64,000 bases of DNA. Source: Pseudocercospora fijiensis CIRAD86 (Eukaryota > Ascomycota > Dothideomycetes > Mycosphaerellales > Mycosphaerellaceae). A model generated the notes under the pieces. That model saw nothing but the letters and a program-made list of their open reading frames with translations, made no database searches and was not told the origin of the DNA. This document shows positions 39,985 through 49,969 of the stretch, in pieces. The stretch spans positions 1,391,011 through 1,455,010 of the forward strand of contig NW_006921537.1 in NCBI RefSeq assembly GCF_000340215.1, in the 5' to 3' direction. Within the stretch, counting starts at the first letter, position 1, and each line of letters opens with the position of its first letter. Both the position numbers and the translations under genes were made by a program.

Positions 39985-41748
39985 ATGGCCTCCGACAAAG
40001 TAGTTGGAGTTCTTGGCGGCGGCCAGCTGGGACGCATGCTGGTTGAGGCAGCAAACCTGCTCGAGATCAGAGTCAACTTCCTCGATGCCCCCGGATCGAG
40101 CGCAAAGCAGGTGGCCAACCACGACGGCCATGTTGATGGCTCTTTCAAGGACCGCAGAGCCATCCAGAAATTGGCCGCCAAGTCCGACGTCGTGACCGTG
40201 GAGATCGAGCATGTCGACACAGAAATGCTCGAAGAGATTAGCGAAACGGTCGATGTCCAACCGCACTGGAAAACGCTCCGCATGATCCAAGACAAGTACA
40301 ATCAGAAGTGGCACCTGAAGAAAAACGGCGTCGCCACCACTGAGAGTCTGTCGCTGGAGGAACCCACCATCCGAGAGCTTGAGCGTGTCAGTGGCGAGCT
40401 TGGCCTGCCGCTGATGCTGAAGTCGAGAAGAGATGCATATGATGGCCGAGGAAACTTTGCTATCAAGACCAAGACCGACTTCCGGCCTGCGCTCGAAGCA
40501 CTAAGCGTCAACAGAGATCTTTATGCTGAGAAATGGGCAAACTTCAAGATGGAGCTGGCCGTCATGGTTGTAAAGACGGCGAATGAGATCTTGGCCTTTC
40601 CCACTACCGAGACTGTCCACGAAGACTCAATCTGCAAGCTCACCTACACTCCTGCGCGAGGTGTAGCTCCAGAAGTGAGCAAGAAGGCTCAAGAGCTCGC
40701 CAGGCAAGCAGTGGCATGCTTTGAGGGCAAGGGTGTTTTCGGCGTCGAGATGTTTCTGCTCCTCGATGGACAGACTCTGCTCGTCAATGAAATTGCTCCT
40801 CGACCCCACAACAGCGGCCACTACACCATCGAAGGCTGTCCAGTCTCTCAGTATGAAGCGCATCTCAGAGCCATCCTTGACCTGCCTCTCCAACAAGAAG
40901 ACCTGGAGTTGCGAGAGCCAAGCATCATGCTCAACATTCTCGGAGGCGATGAAGAAGACTCGCATCGCAAGATTGCACGAGCAGCTCTGGCGCAAAGAAG
41001 AACAAAGCTACACCTCTACGGCAAGGGCAAATCACGGAAAGGTCGCAAGATGGGCCACCTCACGGTCTGCGCGCCTAGCATGTCCCAAGCAGAACGTCTC
41101 ATCCAGCCCATGATCGATCTCGTAGACGAAGGCAAACCTCAGACACCATCATTCGCCCACTCCCTCTCATCGGCCACCGAATCTTCTTCTCTGACAACGA
41201 GAGACGGACCAACACCCGAACAACAGCCCCTCATAGCCGTCATCATGGGCTCCGACTCCGACCTCACCGTCCTCCAACCCGGTCTCGCCATCCTCAACAA
41301 ATTCGGCATCCCGTACACCACTCGCATCACATCCGCCCACCGAACTCCAACCTGGATGGCACACTTCGCCTCCCAAGCCTCACAAACCAGCATCAAAGTC
41401 ATCATCGCCGCAGCAGGCGGAGCAGCTCATCTCCCAGGAATGACCGCAGCTTACACTCCTCTCCCCGTCATCGGAGTCCCCGTGAAACCCACCATCGGAG
41501 ACGGAATGGACAGTCTTCTCAGCATCTGCAACATGCCTCGCGGCGTGCCGGTCGCGACCGTCAGCATCAACAATAGCGTCAACGCCGCACTCTTAGCCTC
41601 CAGAATTCTTGGAACCTACGATAACGGAGTTCGACAGGTTGTGGAGAAATACATGGCAGACTCCGAGAAAGAAGTCATTGTGAAGGATGAGAAATTGACG
41701 AAGCTTGGTCCTGATGCTTATGCCGAACAGGTCTTGAGTAAGAAATGA
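39985..41748 (+). CDS. ADE2: phosphoribosylaminoimidazole carboxylase, PurK-PurE fusion
   Basis: A single exon of 587 residues. The PurK-like ATP-grasp part begins with VVGVLGGGQLGRMLVEAANL (residues 6-25) and shows KSRRDAYDGRGNFA, AEKWANFKMELAVMVV and NEIAPRPHNSGHYTIEGC. The PurE part follows after a short linker: VIMGSDSDLTVLQPG (about 420-434), TSAHRTPTWM (about 449), AAGGAAHLPGMTAA and VKPTIGDGMDSLLSI. The enzyme converts AIR to CAIR in purine synthesis; the fungal protein is a fusion of both bacterial subunits. ATG 39985 (MASDKVVGV) is preferred over the earlier in-frame 39913, because the extra 24 residues are not part of the fold. Intact. Confidence 0.95.
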   Translation: MASDKVVGVLGGGQLGRMLVEAANLLEIRVNFLDAPGSSAKQVANHDGHVDGSFKDRRAIQKLAAKSDVVTVEIEHVDTEMLEEISETVDVQPHWKTLRMIQDKYNQKWHLKKNGVATTESLSLEEPTIRELERVSGELGLPLMLKSRRDAYDGRGNFAIKTKTDFRPALEALSVNRDLYAEKWANFKMELAVMVVKTANEILAFPTTETVHEDSICKLTYTPARGVAPEVSKKAQELARQAVACFEGKGVFGVEMFLLLDGQTLLVNEIAPRPHNSGHYTIEGCPVSQYEAHLRAILDLPLQQEDLELREPSIMLNILGGDEEDSHRKIARAALAQRRTKLHLYGKGKSRKGRKMGHLTVCAPSMSQAERLIQPMIDLVDEGKPQTPSFAHSLSSATESSSLTTRDGPTPEQQPLIAVIMGSDSDLTVLQPGLAILNKFGIPYTTRITSAHRTPTWMAHFASQASQTSIKVIIAAAGGAAHLPGMTAAYTPLPVIGVPVKPTIGDGMDSLLSICNMPRGVPVATVSINNSVNAALLASRILGTYDNGVRQVVEKYMADSEKEVIVKDEKLTKLGPDAYAEQVLSKK

Positions 41749-42943
41749 TCCCTCTTCTTCCTCCTCCTCCCCCTAACCCCATAATCAGAATAGAAGAAGA
41801 ACAGCAGCAGCAAAAAAAAGACCCCGTAGATTTACTGCAAAGAAAAATCCTGGGTCTACCTACCAACCTACCCACCTCTCATCCCCCCAAAAAAACATTC
41901 TATTCCCACTACTATGCTACTACTACTCCTACCATGATTAAAAAACATATTCTAAAATAAACATAAAAAATCCAGACCACGACTGTCCCCCCACCATCAT
42001 CCAAACCAACCACGTCGCACCCAGCAAACACGTCCGGGGCTCCAAGACCTCAACACCCACCCCCAACTCGACAACCGAATACATCAACTACCCCCAACGT
42101 CGACCTTCGAGCGCAGTTTCAAGGCTTTCGCGACCACTATCCATGTTCAGTCGCAAGGAGAGTCTGGATGGAAGGGAATCGCACTCGAGTCATGGTGGTG
42201 GAAGTGGGATATATACTCCTGAAAGGTGAAATGAAACTGGAGATACCTTTTGGGGAGAAGGTTGAAGCTGACGTGATGAGAGGTGAAAAGGATCGTGTGA
42301 TGTGATTGAGGATGTGATGAGCATGTCTTGGTTGTCTTGGAATGCGGGCGGCTGAATGCTACCCACATGGGCTAGAGATTCGGGTCAGGCCAGGCTAAGT
42401 TTATTTTGTGTTGGTGGGTTCATTCGGGCTGGTAGAAAGGGGGTGGTATGGTGTGGGTATGGGTAGTAGATGGTAGGGCAGTATCGGTATTCATCATTGG
42501 GAATTGGCTGAAGAGCCTTGCTTGTATTTTGCACCAGTCAATCTATCCTAGTAGATGATGACGTATCGTAAGTTGCGTAAGAAGCAGCGTGGTTGTTGTT
42601 GTTCGTGGTATCATGCTAGCTGACGAGTAAAGAAAAAAAACTGGTACATGTAGTAGTGCAAACATGCTCGCTGAATGTTTGATAAGCCGAGAGTCTGTAT
42701 TCGTCTCTCACTCTAGATCCGATAGGTAGCTCTTTGCAATGAGGTGGTCCTCAGGCGCTTTGTTGCTGGGCGCCTTCCTGTTGAAAAGTAGGAGGTGGCT
42801 TCGTGAAGTTCCGATTGCATCGTGATGCATTGCTCTCTCGTCTGTGTACATGATATTGAGGCCGTTCCGACCAGCAGGGTTCCGGACGACGCGTGCGATA
42901 AGCCGTGCGATATGATGGTCTTGGTCGATGTCGGAAGACGCGG
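41749..42943. other. intergenic, 3' ends of ADE2 and the next gene
   Basis: About 1.2 kb between convergent genes. It has an A/C-rich part (41750-42090) and then G/T-rich sequence. No convincing gene. Poly-A-like runs (41812-41820, 41887-41896) probably belong to the ADE2 3' UTR. Confidence 0.45.
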
Positions 42944-44764
42944 TTAGACCTCGCCCCAGCCGCCGAGTGCAGCAGATATGGCAGGTCCGCTACCGCTTCC
43001 GACGCTGTTGTTACCGATGTCCCAGTAATGGCGCGACGATGCACTTCTAGTGTGGCGACTGCGTTTCGTGCTTTCACTCGCACAGCTTTGACTGCCAGCG
43101 CGCTTGCGTTGAAGCACTTGACGCTTCAACAGGCTTTCTCGTCTTCTGGCAGTTGCAGCGCTGGCCCGTGCACGCTCCATAGCTCTTTCCGCGGCTTTGG
43201 ACACAAGAGGATGCTGTTGCCGAATGATCTCTTGTCGACGCTGGCTTTCTGGCGACGTGCCCATCGCAGACTGTGAGGCGCCGACGGTCGCCCATGATGC
43301 GGGAAGTGGCCCGATTGATTCCTCAGCAGTCGGATTGTTGTCGGTCTGTGTGCCACGGGAGAATCGATTCTTCAGGTACTTGAAGATCATCTTCACGTCC
43401 ACATCGCGCTCCCAATATTCTCGCTCTTTGCGAAGCCTGTCATGGTCTTCGTCGTCCGTCAGATTGTCGGGCTCCTCTTCAATGCCCCATAGCGATGTAT
43501 CGGCTGGATCGGTTGCCGCCGTCAGTGGCGAAAGTGGTACAGTAGGAGAGAAAGCTTCTTCGATGGGACCGCCTCGTAGGCCTGCCTTTTCTTCTCGTCT
43601 TCGCTGACGTAGAGATGGTTGGCGTGGGATGCTTCGTGGTAGCCCCGCGTACTCAAGCTGTTGCTCTTGAGCATTCTTGTATGTGTTGAATGCAGATCCA
43701 TCATATTCTGAAAGCTGGTGAACGAGAATCCCGAGTTCGCGTGCTATGCGGTCAAGAAGCTTGATTTCCCACGCCGGCTCGGAGTCGTGGAATGCCACAC
43801 GCGAATCGTGCAGCGCAGCAGCAGCAGCCATGGGTGATTTCTCGGTCGGTGTTGGTGAGGGGTCGACCAGTTGCTCTCCGAAGATGACAGATAGCGTGGC
43901 GTCGTCCAATCCTATCAAGTCCTGAATCACCTTTCTCGTGATCCGTCTCCACCACGACTCGCTTGGTTGTTCAACGTGTGCAGCTTCTGATTCTTCAAGG
44001 ATCACAGAGTCGCTGCGCGTCAAGGTTCGCGATAGTGCTTGCTCGTGTAGGCTTCGTCGCACGTCCATGGCGCTGGTGGCATTGCTCATTCTGCTCATTC
44101 GTCTCCGCTGTCGTTGTGTTTCGCGTTCGATCTCATCCAAAACTGCTCTACTCTGGTCTAGTCGCCACTTCTCTATTCGTTCGACGCGCTCGTCTTCTGG
44201 GCTGATTTCGTCCTCCTCCTGCAGCTCATCTAGTCTTCGCTGTACACTACTTCGTCGTCTCGCATGTCTGGTGGTCCTTCGATGTGGGTTGTGTCGCTCA
44301 AACTGCCACAAGTGTTCTTGTAATGATGTACCTGATGGGAAGGTGCCAAAGCCATCGTGCGTCGGTAAGACGGTTCCGCCACTCTGATCCAGGTTGGCAG
44401 GAGAGGGCTGAAACGGGTGATGAAAGGCATGAAGGCCATCGTCCAAGCTGTCGAGCTCAGCGTTCTCGTCCTCAATCTCGGTGCCCAGACAAGTGCCGCT
44501 GTCGTCCGGGTTATCATGCGATCTTACATGTGTCTCGAGGGAGGCGATGTCGGAAAGAGTGCGGCGGGTTGCAGTGCGAGGAGTTCTTGAGGTTTGCGAC
44601 GCGCTTTGTTGGTCGGACTGTGGTGTGAAGAGGATCCATTCGTGTGATTCTTCGGCAGTTGGTCGTGTTGCAGGCGATATCGGGGCGGCGATGTGTTTGG
44701 GCGTTGGATCAATTGAGAGTGGTCGCGCAGGACGTGGTCGCTGCTGTGGCTGTTGGAAGGCCAT
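42944..44764 (-). CDS. large conserved-looking hypothetical protein, disordered with basic coiled coil
   Basis: A single exon of 606 residues. The N-terminal 160 residues are polar and Pro/Ser/Thr rich, with EEHEWILFTP-like (EESHEWILFTP) near residue 40. An Arg/Glu-rich coiled coil covers about 160-235 (RRLDELQEEDEISPEDERVE and LDEIERETQRQRRRMSRMS). A more folded part has SWWRRITRKVIQDLIGLDD (about 275-295). The C-terminal half contains REYWERDVDVKMIFKYLKNR (about 465-485), another basic coil (AERAMERARASAATARRRES) and a Ser/Arg tail. No enzyme motif or signal is visible. I do not recognise the family. The EWILFTP start and the KMIFKYLKNRF block look like conserved islands. It is probably a nuclear or cytosolic scaffold. 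Confidence 0.7.
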   Translation of the reverse strand: MAFQQPQQRPRPARPLSIDPTPKHIAAPISPATRPTAEESHEWILFTPQSDQQSASQTSRTPRTATRRTLSDIASLETHVRSHDNPDDSGTCLGTEIEDENAELDSLDDGLHAFHHPFQPSPANLDQSGGTVLPTHDGFGTFPSGTSLQEHLWQFERHNPHRRTTRHARRRSSVQRRLDELQEEDEISPEDERVERIEKWRLDQSRAVLDEIERETQRQRRRMSRMSNATSAMDVRRSLHEQALSRTLTRSDSVILEESEAAHVEQPSESWWRRITRKVIQDLIGLDDATLSVIFGEQLVDPSPTPTEKSPMAAAAALHDSRVAFHDSEPAWEIKLLDRIARELGILVHQLSEYDGSAFNTYKNAQEQQLEYAGLPRSIPRQPSLRQRRREEKAGLRGGPIEEAFSPTVPLSPLTAATDPADTSLWGIEEEPDNLTDDEDHDRLRKEREYWERDVDVKMIFKYLKNRFSRGTQTDNNPTAEESIGPLPASWATVGASQSAMGTSPESQRRQEIIRQQHPLVSKAAERAMERARASAATARRRESLLKRQVLQRKRAGSQSCASESTKRSRHTRSASSRHYWDIGNNSVGSGSGPAISAALGGWGEV

Positions 44765-46750
44765 GACGCTGCGAGCTGATAAGGCCGATAAGGGCCAGCC
44801 ACGACGATGTTGTCGTCGCTAATGACGGTGGCAATGGCAGTGAGGCTGCTGGATGTTGGGCAGTAGTAGTGAGGTGTATAGCAGTCACGCGCCGCTCAGC
44901 CGGAAAGAGTAGCGCAGTGCATGCGTGCTTTGGAGCTTGTCGAGCGTGCTCGGGACTGGAGAGCTCAATAATTGATCGGCGCCAGGGACAAGATGACAGT
45001 GGCAGTATCCAGGAACAGTGCCGGATTCAAGTGGTGTAGAAAAGGAGGGTATGCGAGCAGACTGGCACGAGGATAGGAGTCCGGTATGCGGTATGGGTAT
45101 GGACGCGGCGCGATCAGATGACTGTAGCAGAAGCACGAATACACTGTACTACTACTATAGCATTTATACGTAGCTCGAGCCAGGTTCTCGATGCACCTGC
45201 CACCAGGAGAGCTTCTTGAGTTCAGTTCCGCGAGTAGAGAGTCGATCCGGGATCCAGCGAATCGTCGACAGTTCCGCGCTCCGTGAAACTTGTGTGTAGC
45301 TTTTGTGATTCAAACAAAGAAATGCAAGACGCGGCCGGCGAAGAGAGTAGTGTGCAGAAAGGGAGAAGAGTCATCGTCATCACCCTTATCATCCTCATCG
45401 TCTACCTAGTATCTATCATACTGCTAGTACGGTATGTCGTATTTTCCACTTCCACGTCCAATCTCAGCCTCGATAAGCACTTAGCTACATGTACCCTACC
45501 GTACTGCTACCTCCTCGCTGTTTATTCGCGTCTTGAGCAACTGTTTCCTGGCTGATAGATAAGCACACTGCCAGCTTCTCGTTCTATCGATGACGTTTAC
45601 AGTTGAACCTCGCGAATACACGCCGCTGTCGCTGCCAGAGACATCATTTTGTACTGACTATACCGCGGGTTATCACAGGCCAAATACCGGCCTGTACGGA
45701 ACCGCCATCGCCATCGCCATCGCCATTCTGCCCTCGGCCACCAATCTCGCCGTGTGCTATCGCGTCTTTGCCTGACAAGCCCAACCTTGCCCTGAAGCTG
45801 AGGAACAGGATTTGATTCAACCTCGCATTCCTTTCACTCTCATAATAGCATTTTCTCGTCTGTAGCCTGAAAAGGCCAACTGCGACCCATCATGAAACCC
45901 GATGTCGTGCCACCGCAGTGACCACACCTCGAAAGCGTGGCCTGAGAACTCTCATTCTTCGAGAAAGGTGTTCGAAACGAGCCCCTGTTTCGCACGCTTC
46001 GCTTCTCTCACCGAACGCACGCCGTGCATCAGGAGTCACGAACCTGCATACTGTAGCTGCTTCTGCGGAAAGCCGTGCGTCATCGTGCCGCTCCATCAGC
46101 ACCACCTAACTCCATGAATGGAACGACCTTATCAGACTGCCGACCACCACATCAGCGATATCAATGTCGCTAGTTCAATGCAGTTGAGATGCGAAACTTC
46201 TGTTCCGCCACGGCCCGCCATGCTACTTCTTTACGCTCCTCCTGACCTTGGCTCGTGACTGCACACTCATCCACGTGAGACTTCAGACGCCAACAACCTC
46301 AATACCCACTTTTACAAACACTTCATCTGCCATCGCCACGTCATGATGCAAGTCCACGAGACCATGACTGAAGAGTGACTTCACAGATCCATACCGTCCA
46401 CGAGCATACCAGGATGACCTTACCTCAAATATTTTCCTCAATCCGGGATCCGAAGTCCTACCAAGCTATCGGCGAATGACACAAGCTATCGGTACGGTAC
46501 CGCAAAACTTGTACAGCGTCGTCTGAAGACTCTGATTCTTCCCCATTCTGCCCGAGCAAGGGTTTAGCAGACTTTTCATTCATTGTCACGCACTGGACGC
46601 TCATCACGAGCGCAGCCTCAGAAACTTCGCAGGTCTGCTCTGTAAGACTGTCAGCTCGCAATGAACACAGCTTCAAAGTTGACATTTCACATCAAGATAG
46701 ACGACAGATAACACAAAACGCACGAAAGCATCAATTACAAGTCTTCCCTA
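44765..46750. other. long intergenic region, divergent side empty
   Basis: About 2 kb with no convincing gene. A 90-codon frame at 45283-45555 has one hydrophobic stretch (VIVITLIILIVYLVSIILLV) but no start context or other support. Three gccatc units lie near 45709-45726. The first part is the promoter of the large minus-strand gene. Confidence 0.4.
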
Positions 46751-48321
46751 TCACCACCCAGGAAACGTACAAAAAAACTTCGTCCCAACATAATCCCCCT
46801 CATCATCCTTCATCTCCTCAACCTGACAATACTTCCCACTCTGACTCCCACTCTCAATCCAAGACCACCTCCCATACCCCTTCGCATCACTCTTAAAAAC
46901 AAACCAATCCAACGTCCCATCATCCGGACTCCCATAAACAAACTCCAACTCCGTCGTACACCCCGCTCCATCCACCCTCCTAACCTTCAACTCCTGCGGC
47001 AAGTCCCCTTTCAAAGAAACCTCCCCACCAACCCCAACTCGTCTCGAATCCGCACGATCAAGATCTTGATAATCTCCATCAACATACGTCTGCGCACTAG
47101 CTTTCAAAAAATCCCCATCATCGCCCGTCACTTCCACAGTGACGAAGTAAGCTTTGATATCGTCCTTCTCCCCATCGATTCGGTATTTGTTGTGGGAATT
47201 GGCGTCGTAGGGCCATTCGAGGGTTCCGACTTGCAACTGACGAGTGGAGGTTTGTACGAGGGCGGACATGTGGAATTGTCGGCCGTCGTTTTGGCAGGAA
47301 TTGTAGGATGGTGGTGTGCAGTAGGAGAGGAGATCGGTCTTGGCTTTGACGTCGTCGGCGTTGGTGTCGTCGAATTCCGACATGTCGAATTCGACGTGGA
47401 AGGTGTCGCCTGTGACGAATCTGGAGGTTCCGAGGCCTGTGCGACATATGTGTTGTGTTAGTACGAGGTTCAGGTTCCGGATGATTATTTTTGACGCTTC
47501 TTACGTTTGCTTTCGTATTTTTTTCCTGCTTTGTAATGGCCTGCTCCGTCGCGAAAATTGACCCATTGTTTCGAACCTTTGGAATTATCTTCGGCAGTGA
47601 TGCAGCGGAGAGAGTGCTGAGGCGGGTTGGCAGTAGGGTCGAAAGGATCATTCTTGAAGTCAGCCATAGGCCACTCGTCAGTCTGCAGCTGTCTCTGGGA
47701 GTCCTTGGTTGGCTTTTGTCGGCTCCATGGATACATATCCCAGAAGCGCTGTCCGAAAGGCCAAGCTGCGCATGGCGTGCCACGGGTCACAGTCGTGCCG
47801 GCTTGAACCCGATTTTCATCGTTGTTGGAGGAGGAGTCGTATGTGTAGGTTACGGCAGTAGTCGAGCCTTGAGCACCTCTCACACAGTTCTGGTACCAGC
47901 ATGCATTCTGACATGCTTCTCTGGCTTTCTTGCAGTTCATCATCATGGTTCCGCGAAAGGCTGCTCGTTTGGTCAGTGATCGCTTGACCAAGGTCTGTCC
48001 ATTCGCCTCTCCATAGGGAACATAAGCGCTGAACTCGTCGTGAACCTCATCGGGATCGGCTCTGAGGAAGGAGGGTGGTTCGGGTTCACCATCGTCCTCG
48101 TTCGTATGGGTGGAACTGATGATGTCTTTCGTTGGTCTGTCGTCGGGACTCTCAATAATCTCTGATATGTTTGGCGGCCGGAAGTGGTCCAGGGGCACGG
48201 CAGATGGCTGTGGTATGAGCGTCGCGATGGGTTGTGGTCTTCCAACCAAAACCGCTTTGAGCGCGTCTTGGGCGAAAGTTGGAATCGCCAAAGAAGAGAG
48301 TGCAAGCAACATGAAAGTCAT
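46751..48321 (-). CDS. secreted protein with NucA/NucB-type DNase-like domain
   Basis: Exons 48321-47505 and 47436-46751 with a 68-nt intron give 500 residues. ATG 48321 starts a signal peptide (MTFMLLALSSLAIPTFA); the frame is open to 48423 but that extension is hydrophilic. A propeptide-like part contains a KRSLTKR basic site (about residue 118). Then comes a Cys-rich region (CKKAREACQNACWYQNCVRG) and QTDEWPMADF with HSLRCITAEDNSKGSKQWVN. The DEWP and S-R-C-x-x-A-x-DN-x-x-G layout matches the NucA/NucB deoxyribonuclease family. The C-terminal 230 residues (LGTSRFVTGDTFHVEF to the end KFFCTFPGW) form a separate beta-rich domain with four to six Cys that I cannot place. Extracellular nucleic acid breakdown is plausible, not proven. 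Confidence 0.66.
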
Positions 48322-48847
48322 CTTGAATAGAAAAGGTGGAGGGCTTGACTGTGAATGCTGATTTGGCTTACCCATAGACACGAACATTGGCCCTTTATCA
48401 TCTATACATGACTGCGGCTTCATGGGCCTCTCGGACTCTCAAAATACCATACTGATACCCTTGCACGATGGTGTCTCCAGACTTGGACTGTGGATACCAG
48501 CGTGTCACCAACATCTCGAGATGAGAGGCCAAGATGAGTGGGTGCCAAGGCTATGCTCGTTTCTGGTGCATGCCGAACGACATAGTGCGAAGGTGAGACC
48601 ATCGTTCAATTTTGCCGCCCGTGCTTGCGATCGATGTGAGAGGAAGAGTAGAGCGAGGGATTTGGTCGGAGATTATTTTAGGTTTGCACTGCCCGAGCCG
48701 TCTCCCGGTGGTCTGTGCACTCAAGATCGTATCGGGCCAGCTTCGATCCACTTTCTGTGAAACAACCAGGCTATTTCGAGATCTTCAGCATGTCGTCCGA
48801 AAGCTCTCGACCGATGAGGGTGTCTCCGCATCCTCACACTGTCCACG
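48322..48847. promoter_or_regulatory. divergent intergenic region
   Basis: About 525 bases between two divergent starts, so promoters of both genes should be here. No particular motif recognised. Confidence 0.35.
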
Positions 48848-49403
48848 ATGATGGCCAGCAGCGAAGAGAGCGCCACTCAACGGCTCGACGATGACACGCG
48901 CGTGGACGTATACGCCTTGTTTGTCCTGGACGCAGCTGTTCCTCATTCGGTGAGCAGCTCTGCATTGTCGAAGATGCTGACGCTCACGAATGACATAGAT
49001 GATCGAAGAGGTGCTCGCAAAGAATGAGGATGATGAAGACTACTATCTCTGGTTGGCCGACAGCTACGACAAACTGCCCGACATCGACGACGACACGCGT
49101 ACTACCGCCACCGAGCCGCCCCTTGATCCTGCGTGGCGATCACCTTTCATCGGCAAGAGCATGGAAGATGCTGCAGCATTTGTCGAGAATGCTCCCAAAC
49201 CGCTGTGCAGGCTCTTTTTCGCGGTCCTGGAGAAGGATCGTTACGAAAAGGATGACAAGATCACCATCTGCAAGATCGTGAATGGAGAGGTGCAGGCAAT
49301 TCCGTGTACCACCGAAGACGTGGCAAACTATCTACTCGGCCATGATCGCGACACATGGGATGAGAGCTTCAGACGATGGCGCGAGGAATGTGTAGGTCTT
49401 TGA
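48848..49403 (+). CDS. small acidic hypothetical protein
   Basis: Exons 48848-48949 and 48999-49403 with a 49-nt intron give 168 residues; a second ATG follows at 48851. The sequence is Asp/Glu rich (RLDDDTRVDVYALFVLDAA, KNEDDEDYYLWLADSYDKL) with a core KPLCRLFFAVLEKDRYEKDD, ITICKIVNGEVQAIPC and a charged end (DTWDESFRRWREECVGL). No signal peptide or membrane span. Family not recognised. Confidence 0.6.
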
Positions 49404-49969
49404 GTATCTGCACAAAGAAGCCAGAGCAAACATCTCCCTCATGCCGCGAGATCTGCTACTTTGTCCCTCATCTCTGAATTGAATCGGAGCTCTATTGTAT
49501 GATCTGGCAAGAGCAAATCTCCCTCCGTCCTCTCTAAATCTGGCCAGTCTACATGTGACAAAGCTGAAATCTTCCCACAGAAAAGCCGGCTCAGCCGCAG
49601 CAGTGGTCAAAGTGCTCAAGAGAGTGGGTCCCTACCCGACTATGGCTGCTTGTGAAACTCGGAGCATGGCTTAGCAGTGCACCTCAATGTCACCCAGTAT
49701 AGACATGGGAACACCAACAGGATCTCCATCTGCTTTCGTATTGCAATATCGAGACAGTGGAGAAGAGAGCAGGTTGCTCTTTTGACAATGCCTCAATAAC
49801 AGCACAGCGGGCTATGGGCTGTGCGAAGCTATTCGGGACAGCATTGTCCCCGGCCTAGAGGTCCCGGGGTTGAGAATTATCAAGACCGTGCAAAGTATTT
49901 ATGCTCGGCCGAGACCATCATTGAATGCTGTATCCATCACCAACATCCTCGCGTTTCAGAAGCTTCGTC
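49404..49969. other. intergenic
   Basis: About 565 bases. The last part is the promoter and leader of the mucin-like gene. Nothing else recognised. Confidence 0.35.

Noticed and set aside
45283..45555. 90-codon frame with a hydrophobic stretch, possible small membrane protein
   Set aside because: No start context, no motif besides hydrophobicity and no support from neighbours; likely chance.
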